Translations under genes and position numbers: made by a program
In this document: in pieces, positions 53,138 to 62,722 of the stretch
Numbering within the stretch: position 1 is the stretch's first letter
Layout: each line of letters starts with the position of its first letter
The notes under the pieces: model-generated
Database searches by the model: none
What the model was told of the DNA's origin: nothing
What the model saw: only the letters and a program-made list of their open reading frames with translations
Origin: Pisolithus tinctorius
Taxonomy: Eukaryota > Basidiomycota > Agaricomycetes > Boletales > Pisolithaceae
Assembly (NCBI GenBank): GCA_024663395.1
Contig: JANFAH010000004.1
Location: forward strand, 248,001 to 312,000
Reading direction: 5' to 3'
DNA: 64,000 nucleotides

Positions 53138-53955
53138 CACACTTGTATGATCTTGTTTTCTGTCCTCTGAAAAACTTACAACATTATGAGAACTCGAGCT
53201 CAATCTCAAAGAGAGGTCACTGAGAACCTCACTGTAGTGCTAGCTAATCCGCATTGACTGTTACGATACGTACTCTTTTCCTTTCTTTCTCTTTCCCTCT
53301 CATCTAATCTTTTGGTCTTATCTTATCACAAGGACCTGGCCTGAACTCCGGTCTAGACCTTGCCTCACCTTTACTGCATGCTCCCCTTCTGGGATGTTCC
53401 ACTCCACTATGATATCATCATGACATCACTATGATGTCATGGACCTCATGTATGCCTCACTGTTACCTCGTGTACCTTAGTATAAGTACCCTTGCTCAAT
53501 CACCCAACTAGCCCTAAGCTAGTTCATTTGGGTCTACAAGTCCTAAAGCCACCTGCTTCTAAGTCGTCTCCTCTCTTTCTCTTCCTTCTTCTTCTTTTGG
53601 TTCTTGGTGTGAACCTACAACAAACCCTGTTGTTAGGTCTCGTCACACTTGAACTAGCTTCTATTTGTTATACCTTCGCACCACTCCATCACCATTCCTT
53701 GCTTCCTTTGTGAAGGCTCATGGGTGTACTTGCCAAGTCCCCCAGCCTCAGAACCTGATCCAAATCTCTACATTCCATACATCCCCAAACATCCCTCGCC
53801 TACCCTGCTCTTCGATCACAACCTCTACCCTCTTCCACCTCCTCCCTCTTACCCCTTCTCTATTGAATCTGTCTTCCCCTGTTTGCTCCCCGCTGAGCCA
53901 CAGCAACCCCATTATAACCTCCACCCCCATCAGACTCTGAAACGTCCAGATCGCT

Positions 53956-55014
53956 ATGGAAGGCATCCAGGACCAGATAACCGACCTCCAAAATGCCCTC
54001 AACACTCTTCATGATGAAAACTACAGGCTAAACAACAGCCTAAGAAATGCTCTGGACACGATCGCGACCATTGAGGGTCAGTGTAACCAATGGAATGCCC
54101 TCCCTGCCAATGTGATCCAGAGGAGGATAGAAGTGATGGCTGACCTGGGTCAGTATGCCAGTGATTGAGCTAAGTTTTCTGAATGGTGGGTAAAGGTGAA
54201 GGTGTGGGTCATGCAGAATAGGACTGCCCTACTGACCACCCAGGACAAGTGCACTGCGGTGTGGTCCTGCATGACAGGGCCTGTAGCTGGAAGATTCGCT
54301 CAGGCAAAGTTCTCCCTCGCCATCATCACTGGAGTATGGCCAGACATGGCTGAAATGATAGAAGACATCGATAGGTTCATCACCCCCCAAACAGATGTTG
54401 AGTGGGCAAAGGCTCAGATGCGCACTATGCGCCAAGGAAACTCCTGGTACGAGGAGTTTTACACGAAGTTTGAGTCCCTAAAAGTCCAGGGATGTGTCAC
54501 TGATGAAACTGCTGGTTTCCTGCTGGAAAATGCCATCCATCCTGCCATTGTAAAGGAAGCCCTAAGGAGGGGATATACACAGGGCAATTACCTTCAGATG
54601 ACCGTCGCATTCTGAGAAGCTGCCCTTGCCAGGGATCACTTCAAACTCCTGTATAATCACTACCCCGACAAACCCACTCCCTGCTCTTCCTACAACCACC
54701 CTTCATACTTTTCCCACTTCACCCCTACTGGAACTCAACCCAGTCGGGGAACCCCTATGGAAATTGGTGCTGCTCGCTTCCCTCCTCGCTCTGTCCCCAC
54801 CCATATCAAGTGTTTTGACTGTCAAGGGAATCACTACAAACGCAATTGCCCTCATGCCAAAGGAAAGGGTCCTGCTAGGCCCAACATATGAGAGGTGACT
54901 CAAGAAGCACAGGAGCTTGCTCTCCATCAAATGTCATTTGAGGAAATGCAAGCCTTCTTCTATGACAGGCAGGTCAATGAGATGAAGGCCCAGGGAAAAG
55001 AGTTCAGCCAGTAG
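53956..55014 (+). pseudogene. Gag of the Ty3-type element, with stops
   Basis: Reads MEGIQDQITDLQNALNTLHD (coiled coil), a capsid-like region (WAKAQMRTMRQGNSWYEEF, AIVKEALRRGYTQGNYLQM) and a zinc knuckle near 54812, CFDCQGNHYKRNC, which is CX2CX3HX4C, one residue shorter than the common CX2CX4HX4C. Stops interrupt it at 54166-54168, 54613-54615, near 54890 and at 55012-55014. The protein part of a dead element. Confidence 0.85.
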
Positions 55015-55100
55015 AGGATCAGGTCTCCACTGGCTATGTTTACAATAAGTTTTCTGTTCTAGGTGTTGACGATCTCTCTACTGAGCAGGATATATTTAAC

Positions 55101-57626
55101 TTGGAGACTACTGTACCATCTGAAGAGGCGACCCCAGTGGGCACGGCCACAGATGTAAAACTATCGGTGCTTAATTCCTCTTGTGACAAAAGTAAAAACA
55201 CACCTATCTGGAAAACAAAAGAAACCCCAAAAATAAGAATGGCAGACCCAAAGGCTGAGTTGGAGTTAGAAGTAGTGTTGGAAGGATGAGAAAAGAAGTG
55301 GAATGTAAAGGCACTGGTGGACTCAGGGGCCAACAATACCTTCTTGGATAAGAGATGGGCCGATGAAAATGACATCCCCCTGATCAAGCTTGGACGACCG
55401 GTCACTGTCCTCAATGTCGATGGGACCCCTAATGTAGCTGGTAACATCACACATATTGCCTCCCTTGTCATGAACTATCAAGGACATCGAGAGTCCATCT
55501 GGGCTCAGGTCACCACACTTGGTACGCATCCCCTCATACTCGGGTACACTTGGTTACGAAAATACAATCTGGAGGTGTGTTGGGAGACCAAACAGGTGAA
55601 GTTATCCCACTGTCCCTACGAGTGTCATGACCTCGCCCCGAAAACAAGAGCAGAGAGAGTGGCAGAGGCACAAGAGGCACAAGACATGGAGTACCTCTAT
55701 CCAAAGCTTCGTTCCACCAGGGTTTGAACTGGTACTACCAAGGAACTTGTCCTGAAGGAGTATCACCAGTACCTTAAGGTCTTCTCAAAAGAAGAGTTGG
55801 AAAGGATGCCGCTTTGTAAACCATGGGATCATGCTATTGATCTCAAGGAAACCTTCATTCCCAAGCATGGCCACCTCATCCTGCTCTCCATAGAAGAACA
55901 GAAAGAGGTGTCAAACTTCCTTGAAGAACAACTGCATAAGGGCTACATCCGTCCCTCAAAGTCCCCCCAAACCTCTCCTGTCTTCTTTGTGCCCAAGAAG
56001 GATGGGAAGAAATGTATGGTCCAGGATTACCACTACCTTAACAAACATACTGTCAAGAATGTGTACCCCCTTCCCCTAATTTCCCAACTTGTTGACAAAC
56101 TCAAGGGCTGTAAGCTCTTCACCAAAATGGACCTCCAATGGGGCTACAATAACATCCATGTCAAGGAAGGAGATGAATGGAAGGCCGCCTTTGTCACTCA
56201 TAAAGGCACCTATGAACTGCTGGTCATGTACTTTGGTCTCTGCAATTCCCTGTCTACCTTCCAGAATATGATGAATGACATCTTTGGAGACATGGAGGAT
56301 GTTCTCGTGGTCTACATCAATGACCTAATGATCTTCACCAAAACAGACAATGAAGCTGAGCATGACAGAATCATCCTGGAGGTGTTGAAGAGACTGGAAG
56401 AGAATGATCTGTTCGTCAAACCAGAGAAGTGCTTCTTTAAGCAGAAGGAGGTGGAGTTCCTAGGCATGGTGGTGGGGACTGATGGGGTTAAAATGGATGA
56501 AAGCAAGGTGAAGGCTATTACTGAGTGGCTGGTTCCCACAAAGGTCCGCTCAGTCCGAGCTTTCCTGGGTTTAGCAAACTTTTACTGCTGCTTCATCAAG
56601 GATTTTGCACAAATCACTCATCCCCTCAATGACCTCACAAGAAAAGATCAGCTCTGGACTTGGGGTCCCCAAGAACAGCAGGCTTTTGATGCCCTGAAGG
56701 TTGCCTTCACCACTGCCCCCGTCCTCACCTTCCCAGATCAAGACAGAGAGTTTTGTCTAGAAACAGATGCCTCAGACTTTGCTACTGGAGCTGTCCTCTC
56801 TGTGAAGTGCGATGACAACCTCTGGCAACCTGTCACCTTCTACTCCCACTCCATGTCTCCTCCCAAACGAAATTACCAGGTCTTTGATAAAGAGATGCTG
56901 GCCATAATCCATGCCTTGGAAACGTGGCGACACTATCTCAAGGCCACCCCTTATCAGTTTGAGGTCTGGACAGACCACTCAAACCTCCAGTACTTCATGA
57001 AAGCACAGAACCTAGATCGTCGCCAGGCACATTGGGCCCAGTACCTCTCCTGGTTCAACTACAAGCTGGTGTACAAACCTGGCTCCTCGATGGCTAAAGC
57101 AGATGCCCTCTTGAGGAGGGAGGATCATGAACCTGACAAAGGGTCAGACAATCAAGGGGTCATGCTCCTTGATCCCTCCAGGGTAGCAACCACCTTGCTG
57201 GTAGGTGAGGATGCAGACCTCATCACTGCCTTAAAGTCTGCCTCCTCGCTAACACCACAGCCAGAAGGGTCAGTCTTACAAGAAGGCCTCTACATCTGTA
57301 ATGGTAGAGTCTACGTGCCTCCTGCAGCCAGGGTCCACACTCTGAAGAAACATCATGATACTCCTCTTGCTGGTCATCCGGGATGGAAGAAAACCTTAGA
57401 CCTCATATCCTGTAACTATGTCTGGCCTGGAATAACCTCCTCCATCAAGGACTATGTCTCGGCATGCCACTGCTGCCAAATGGCTAAGAGTTCTAGAGTG
57501 CCCCCTGCCAGAAAGCTCCTTCCAAACCCTGTTCCGGAATGCCCTTGGACTGATATCTTGGTCAACTTCATGGAGCTACCTGAGGCACAGGGTTTTGATA
57601 ATGTTATGGTGGTGGTTGACAGGTTC
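55101..57626 (+). pseudogene. Pol of the Ty3-type element (protease, RT, RNase H, integrase start)
   Basis: Protease motif ALVDSGANNTFLDKRWA near 55310. The longest uninterrupted frame starts at 55797. RT: GYIRPSKSPQTSPVFFVPKK, LFTKMDLQWGYNNIHVKEGD and VVYINDLMIFTKT, where the first Asp of YxDD is Asn. RNase H: FCLETDASDFATGAVLSV and FEVWTDHSNLQYFMKAQ. Integrase zinc finger: HHDTPLAGHPGWKK with CHCCQMAKS. The core begins WTDILVNFMELPEAQGFDNV, where the usual first catalytic Asp (VDF) is Asn. It ends where the LTR at 57627 enters. Both Asp-to-Asn changes would abolish activity. Confidence 0.88.
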
Positions 57627-58490
57627 TGTCATATCCATGACTCTCGGACTCAGACTCAGTCCAGTCCGGACCCCTAGCCCCTATCTCCGGTCAAGTCCGG
57701 TCCTGGTCCAGCCTAGACAACCCAATCCCAGCCCTAGATAACTCAACTCCAGCCTGCATAACTCAAGTCCGGTGTTTTACCCCTATCTTCGGTCCATTTC
57801 GGCCTCCCAGCCTTGCACTGCTCCACCCTGGTCCTCCTAGGTCCATGTTTGGGTCACCCGGACATAACTCCGGTCTGGTTCCCTTTGTTTGTACTATATT
57901 TAGTCTAGCCCGTTCATCTGACTTTTGCTTACTGTACAAATCCTGTGTCTGACCCCGGTATGCCGGTCACCCAGACTTTGGCTATTAGCCTCAGCACAGC
58001 CACTATGGCTATCCACTCTCTTGCTAATCTTCTTGCTAATAGCTTGTTAACAAGTCCGGCTCTATGTTCATTATCCTGGACTGGCCTCATGTATTTAACC
58101 CCTGTACATACTTCATAGCACCCTCAGTCAGAATATCAACTAAGTATTACCCTCAACTCTGTACTACCCCTCGAGACTACTCTATAGCTAAGGCCAAGCC
58201 TTAAGCTATCCCTGACCCCTGTCCTGGACCTCTCCCCGGCTTGCATAAGGGTACAGCACATAAGCTGAGACCAAGGGAGGTAGATCCAACCCCAGACCGG
58301 CTTTCCCTTGTGCGCACTCCAACACCGGTCGGTTTCCCACGCTACCGGTCTTATTCCCACGCTCCCGGCCTTAAGTCCGGTCCTCCGGACTTAGCCCCTG
58401 ACCTCTGGCCTTGACTCTGGTCCACTCAGACTTGGCCCCTGTCTCCCGGTCTTGAAGCCTGGTCACCCAAGGGTAAACCCGTACTTCACA
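57627..58490 (+). mobile_element. LTR of a second family, 864 bp, inserted in the integrase gene
   Basis: Starts TGTCATATCC inside the integrase frame and ends GTACTTCACA. It has a TATTTAA box at 58092-58098 and AGTCAGAATAT at 58126-58136. The body is rich in TCCGG/CCGGTC. The internal region to its right begins GTATATTCTGACTC, so this is a 5' LTR. Confidence 0.8.
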
Positions 58491-59830
58491 GTATATTCTG
58501 ACTCACACTTGTGCAAGTCACTTCATCATGTCTAGGTCCTGCTCTAGAGCCCCTACCCATGACCTTGCCCATTGGGACTCATCGGAATACCTCTCACCTG
58601 ACTCCAGAGCCCAACCCGGAGGTCTCTGCTGAGGCAGAGAGGTGGCTGGTGACCCTTGGCACTCTGCACACCCCCGGGCTGCATTACCCCTGACACTATG
58701 TTCCTAGTGGTCACAACTTAATGCATCCATTCCCTCACTCCTGACCCCTGCCTGCCCCTCGTTTTCTCCTGACTCCGGACCGGCCATGTCAGCCCCTGAG
58801 TCGGACTCACCATCCGGACTCACCACCAACCTGGGTTCTTGCCTGAGCCCACTTCCAAGTTGGAATTACCATCCAGACTTGCCTCTGAGGCGGCCTCAAC
58901 AACCGGCCTCACTTCTGTCAGCTCCCCCGAGCTACCCCTGACCTCTGGCTGGTCACCCCGGTCTTCACCACAGTCCTTATCTCAGTCATCCCAGCAGTCT
59001 CTAGGTCCAGTTCTACTGTTCTGGATGCTGGGATCTCATCACTCATTCAACCTCCTGACCCCCCAATGTTGGTCTTCAGACCTCTGTGCACCTCCAGTGC
59101 AGCCCCCAGACCTGGACTTGGCCAGTCCTGGTCCTCAACATCTTCCCTGTTCCCCAGCACCACTCGGCTTCAGCGGTTTTTGGGTCCAGTCTCCATCCTC
59201 GGCCTTTGCTACACCGGCCATGGAGCCCTGGACCCCCTTTCCAGTCTCCAGAACTGTCTGTCACCGGCCTGTCTGGCCCTGGGTTGGCTTGTCCACACTC
59301 ACCCAGACTTGCCTGAAGCCTCTTTGCCACTTCCTCTGGCATCCCACCCTTCATTACTGGCCATTCCAGCCTCGGTCTTGGTTGGCCTCTCCACCCAGAC
59401 CTCTCTAGGCCTGTTACTAGGTCTTAGACTGGTCCTGGATTTCCTCGGACCCTCCTGTCCCTCACAGACCTGTCCTGGGTCTCCTGTCCATTGTCCCGGT
59501 CCTGCACTAGTCACCTTGGCCTCGGGATGGTGCTTGTCCTTTGGACTTGCACCAGGCCTCAGCTCTGATGGTCTTAGCTAGTGCATGACACCTCCATTTT
59601 GGTCTAGGACCGGTCTGCCAGCCCTCTGGCCCTTAGCCCGGTCCTGACCTCTTTTCTGGCCTCACTTTTCACTTAGAGGCACCCCCTGGGCATGCTAGCC
59701 CTTTGGACTTGCTCCTGACCCCTGATTTTCGGTCTAGGACCGGTCTGCCAGTTCTCCGGCCCCTATCCCGGTCCCTGACCTCATTTCTGGTCCTTTCCCT
59801 GTCCTCTGTCCATCCTGGGATCCTAACTGG
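58491..59830 (+). mobile_element. Internal region of the 864-bp-LTR element, gag start and low-complexity sequence
   Basis: MSRSCSRAPTHD at 58529 and, in another frame, PEVSAEAERWLVTLGTLHTP near 58618 look like a broken gag start. The rest is C/T-rich sequence with repeated CCGGTC words. A segment at about 59600-59665 recurs at about 59729-59790 (GGTCTAGGACCGGTCTGCCA in both). Open frames at 58839-59408 and 59066-59581 follow from this composition and are not convincing genes. No pol is present before the next element at 59831. Confidence 0.6.
58493..58503 (+). promoter_or_regulatory. Putative self-primer binding site of the 864-bp-LTR element
   Basis: ATATTCTGACT is the exact reverse complement of AGTCAGAATAT at 58126-58136 (11 of 11). 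It lies two bases inside the internal region, and the LTR partner is 34 nt after the TATA-like box. Same geometry as the other family. Confidence 0.7.
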
Positions 59831-60525
59831 TGTAGGAAAAGTCCAAGTAGCTGTATAATATGAGCTAGATGGCTTAGATAACAACAATAAAAAATGAAGG
59901 GAATGAATTGCTCATCCCAAGGGATTCTGGACTGTCGAGTCTAGAAGGTGAGACCTGGCACTTTGTAGCAGTAGTGGTTCGTGATGTGCACGGCGTGGTC
60001 TGCGGAATAGTACTGGCGATGTGAGCGGTGCGAGCGGTATACGTAGTTCATGCGTGGCGGAATGGGAGACGTGCGGTGTAGACAAAGTGTAAAGGAAACT
60101 CGTGGTGACCTTCCGAGTGCCAAAAGGTATCATTCTGTACCTAAGTACAGGGTTTTATAGTCCAGGCAAACCTGGAACCTAAGTAAGACAGGCTACAGTA
60201 AAGGAAAGCCATGCAACAGCACATACACAGAAGACAGGCCAAAACAGAGGCCGAGGGTATACTACAAGCACTAAAGGAACAGAGACCATGATAAGAGAAA
60301 GAGTCCGAGGAAAAACAACAACCAGAGCACAGCAGCTGCAGGTATAGCACTGCGCGAGAGGGAGCGAGGGCGTGGGAAGGCAGCGTGTGAACAATGGTGA
60401 ACGTGAGAGGGGAGCGGATGTGACAGTAGTCACGGAACGGTTAACGACAGGGGCTTACGCGTCCAGGGAATGCAGATTCCTCACACCTGTGGGGGACTTA
60501 GATGCTGACCGTCCCCAGTCAGCCA
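59831..60525 (-). mobile_element. Putative LTR of a third family, reverse orientation
   Basis: On the minus strand it ends TTTTCCTACA at 59831 and begins near 60485-60525 (TGTGAGGAATC or, further out, TGGCTGACTGGGGAC). A TATAAAA box lies near 60160 on the minus strand. The outer 40 bp are shared with 62542-62583 and contain a hairpin. No matching duplication flanks it, so the right boundary is uncertain. Confidence 0.5.
60504..60523. repeat. Hairpin in the shared retroelement block (copy 1)
   Basis: GCTGAC CGTCCCCA GTCAGC: six-base arms. The same block recurs at 62562-62583, where the arms are nine bases. Confidence 0.7.
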
Positions 60526-60797
60526 CGTGGCACGGAGGACATAAATAGCTTGCCACATGGTGATGGCAATGGTGTGGTGCCGAGGGTTTGAGAACACCAG
60601 CGAGTTCTGCGTGGAAGTGAAGGAAGGATAGAGCTGAGGGATGCGAGAACACCGTTGAATGCTGCATATAGGCGTCCGGACCGATGACATAAGCGCCTCA
60701 TGGCCGCTAAGTATATAATTGTTAGTGTGCAGCTCAAACCTTCGCATCGATTTGATTCTTTCCCCCTTTATCATCAATCCCCCCATCACTCTAACCA

Positions 60798-61859
60798 TGT
60801 CAGCTAACCGTGCCCCTCGTCTCTCCCAACTCGTATGCGCAGCCACCCCTGACCCGGTCGAAGCAGAGAAGGCTGACCTGTGACAGAAAATTGCAGCCGC
60901 ATCGGCTATCCTTGTGGCTGAAGCAAGGTGTTTCCCTGAGGATCGCGAAGGAATGCAAGAGGAGAAGACAATGTGGCTGCGATGCTGGGAGGAGAAGATG
61001 GTGAGATGAATGTGCATCAGCAGTACGGTAGCGTGGAGGCTGATCACATTCGTTTCTAGGCTACACTTATGCCGTTGGTCGAGCACGGGAAGGAGCTCAG
61101 CGTCATGGTAAGGGTGGACGCAGCAGAAGCGCCTATACTGGCTGAAGCGGATGACGTCTACAAGCAGTGGATGGCAGAGGAGGCCGAAGTGCGTGCAAGG
61201 GCCGAGCAGGATGTCCTGATGGGGGATGAGAACGCGCAGGAGACCGGAGGGCCGGGTGCAAGCATCGCAGTGCCTGCAGCGACAGAGAAGATGTCGCATG
61301 TAGAGGTGGTGTCCCATCCGGTGCAGAAGGTAAGTGCGCGGTTGGAAGGTTGTGGCAACGATTGACACTGGAGTCCAAAGCGATCGCGGCAGACCGTTGC
61401 AGAGAGCGAAGACGAGGACGAGCCCAAGATCGTCGTTCCTCCCAGCTCGATCCTCCACAAGGTCCTGTGCACACAGTGCACAGTGAAGAAGACAGCCTGC
61501 ATCAGACCCATTGGGCAGACATGCGACGGCTGTGCGCGAATGAAGCAGGGGTGCAAGAAGTAATGACCCCACTTCGGGAGGTGCGAAGTTAATGGCGAGC
61601 AGCGCGGGCCTCGAAGACTGCAAAGGCGAGCTCGTCCAAGAGAGTTGTAGACGACGATGACGATGACAACGAAGTCAAGGTGGTCGAAAGCCACACGCAT
61701 GCGAAGGGAAAAGCACCAGTGCATAGCCGGCTCGATGCCAAGGTCGCGGCCGACCTGTCGCAGTCGCTGAGGCTGTGGAGTTGCAGGCCACATACCTTTG
61801 CCTGCAGGTGCGTGTCGATCAACTCACCAAAGCTCTGGAGAAGATTGGGGTGGGATAAG
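60798..61859 (+). pseudogene. Cys-rich (CxxC) accessory protein gene, decayed
   Basis: Starts MSANRAPRLSQLVCAATPDP and has a stop (TGA) after EAEKADL, then KIAAASAILVAEARCFPE. The next exon is MPLVEHGKELSVMVRVDAAE and VYKQWMAEEAEVRARAEQ. An intron of about 50 nt leads to AESEDEDEPKIVVPPSSI and CTQCTVKKTACIRPIGQTCD followed by GCARMKQGCKK, a Cys pattern of two CxxC pairs plus single Cys. The tail, LQATYLCLQVRVDQLTKALE followed by KIGVG, is reached only after a frame change. I recognise the layout as a multi-copy family of Agaricomycete genomes often found beside LTR elements. A TATATAA lies near 60712. A zinc- or DNA-binding role is inference. Confidence 0.6.
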
Positions 61860-62541
61860 AACGTTTATAGTTAGTTCAGATTTATTGTACTGTCCCATCT
61901 GCATGTCAGTGCATACTGCGCTAAATGTACCGCTTTGCTTGCTTCTTTGCAAAGTTGCGAACAACTGGACATGCTTGAAGATGAGCCGTGGTGAGATATG
62001 GTGCATGGGGTACCGCCTGACTTGTCTTCTTTGTGTGACTTTCAACTTCTCTCAGCGGTATGTCCTCGTGAAACAATCTTGATGGTAGGATGTGATGGAT
62101 TCTTGAAGAGGAAGCGAAGGGACTGTTTATTGGGTAGCTGGGGCGGTCTTTGTGTATCAATTGTAAGGAGACAGAAGGAGAATTGAAAGAAAAATAAATC
62201 AAGGGGCGCACACTGACTGCGCGATCGAAGAGGAAATGCGCGGGGTGGTTGCAAGTATACGCAGTATAGAGCGGCCGAAGACGGTATCAGCGAGACTAGT
62301 AAGAGAGATAGGAGAGACGTTGTTTTGGCTATATACTTATTTGGTGTTTTGTTATTTTTCTGGACGGTTTTGGACTTTTTGTAAGCGGTTTTTATGTTTT
62401 TTGAGCGAGGACTAGCTATCAGTAGAATCACCGGATGAAACCCGGGGTGGAATAGAGGTCTCCGGACGAAACCCAGGGTAAAACAGATAAAAGGAAACGA
62501 ACTATGTCTGATATCGGGTGGATCAAGTGGTATGCTGGTCA
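61860..62541. other. Region between the CxxC gene and the retroelement 3' end
   Basis: No supported gene. Probably LTR or 3' sequence of the minus-strand element to the right. The minus strand is C/T-rich near 62150-62240 and A-rich at 62330-62400. I could not define an LTR end. Confidence 0.4.
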
Positions 62542-62561
62542 CCCCTGCGGGGGACTTTGAA

Positions 62562-62583
62562 TGCTGACTGTCCCCAGTCAGCA
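62562..62583. repeat. Hairpin in the shared retroelement block (copy 2)
   Basis: TGCTGACTG TCCC CAGTCAGCA: perfect nine-base arms with a four-base loop. It lies about 140 bp downstream of the pol stop on the minus strand and within a 40-bp block shared with 60485-60525. Confidence 0.8.
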
Positions 62584-62722
62584 TGGGAGAAGGAATGAGC
62601 GTAGTAGAAGAAGCCATGGGGAGGCGGGTGAGGCCACGGAAAGAGGTATGGGTATTGCGGGAGAAGAGGGTACGGGGGAATAGTGCAATGGACAAACTGT
62701 GGATACTGGAAAGGACGGATAG

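Larger units (their letters stand above)
52390..57626 (+). mobile_element. Ty3-type LTR retrotransposon, 5' LTR to integrase, interrupted
   Basis: The 5' LTR is 52390-53124 (TGTTGTAACC to GACTTGACA, 735 bp) with TATAAA at 52795-52800 and AGTACGAATAT at 52828-52838. The internal region starts GTATATTTGTACTC, then gag (about 53956-55014), protease (about 55310-55570), RT/RNase H and the start of integrase. At 57627 the integrase core is cut by another LTR element. The 3' half and 3' LTR are not in the window. Confidence 0.88.

Noticed and set aside
58839..59581. Two overlapping frames of 171-189 residues
   Set aside because: Sequence is Pro/Ser/Leu-rich and follows from repeated CCGGTC and CCTGG words inside a retroelement; no motif.
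60481..61623. 380-residue minus-strand frame
   Set aside because: It lies opposite the CxxC accessory gene, whose exons carry family motifs, and the minus frame has none.
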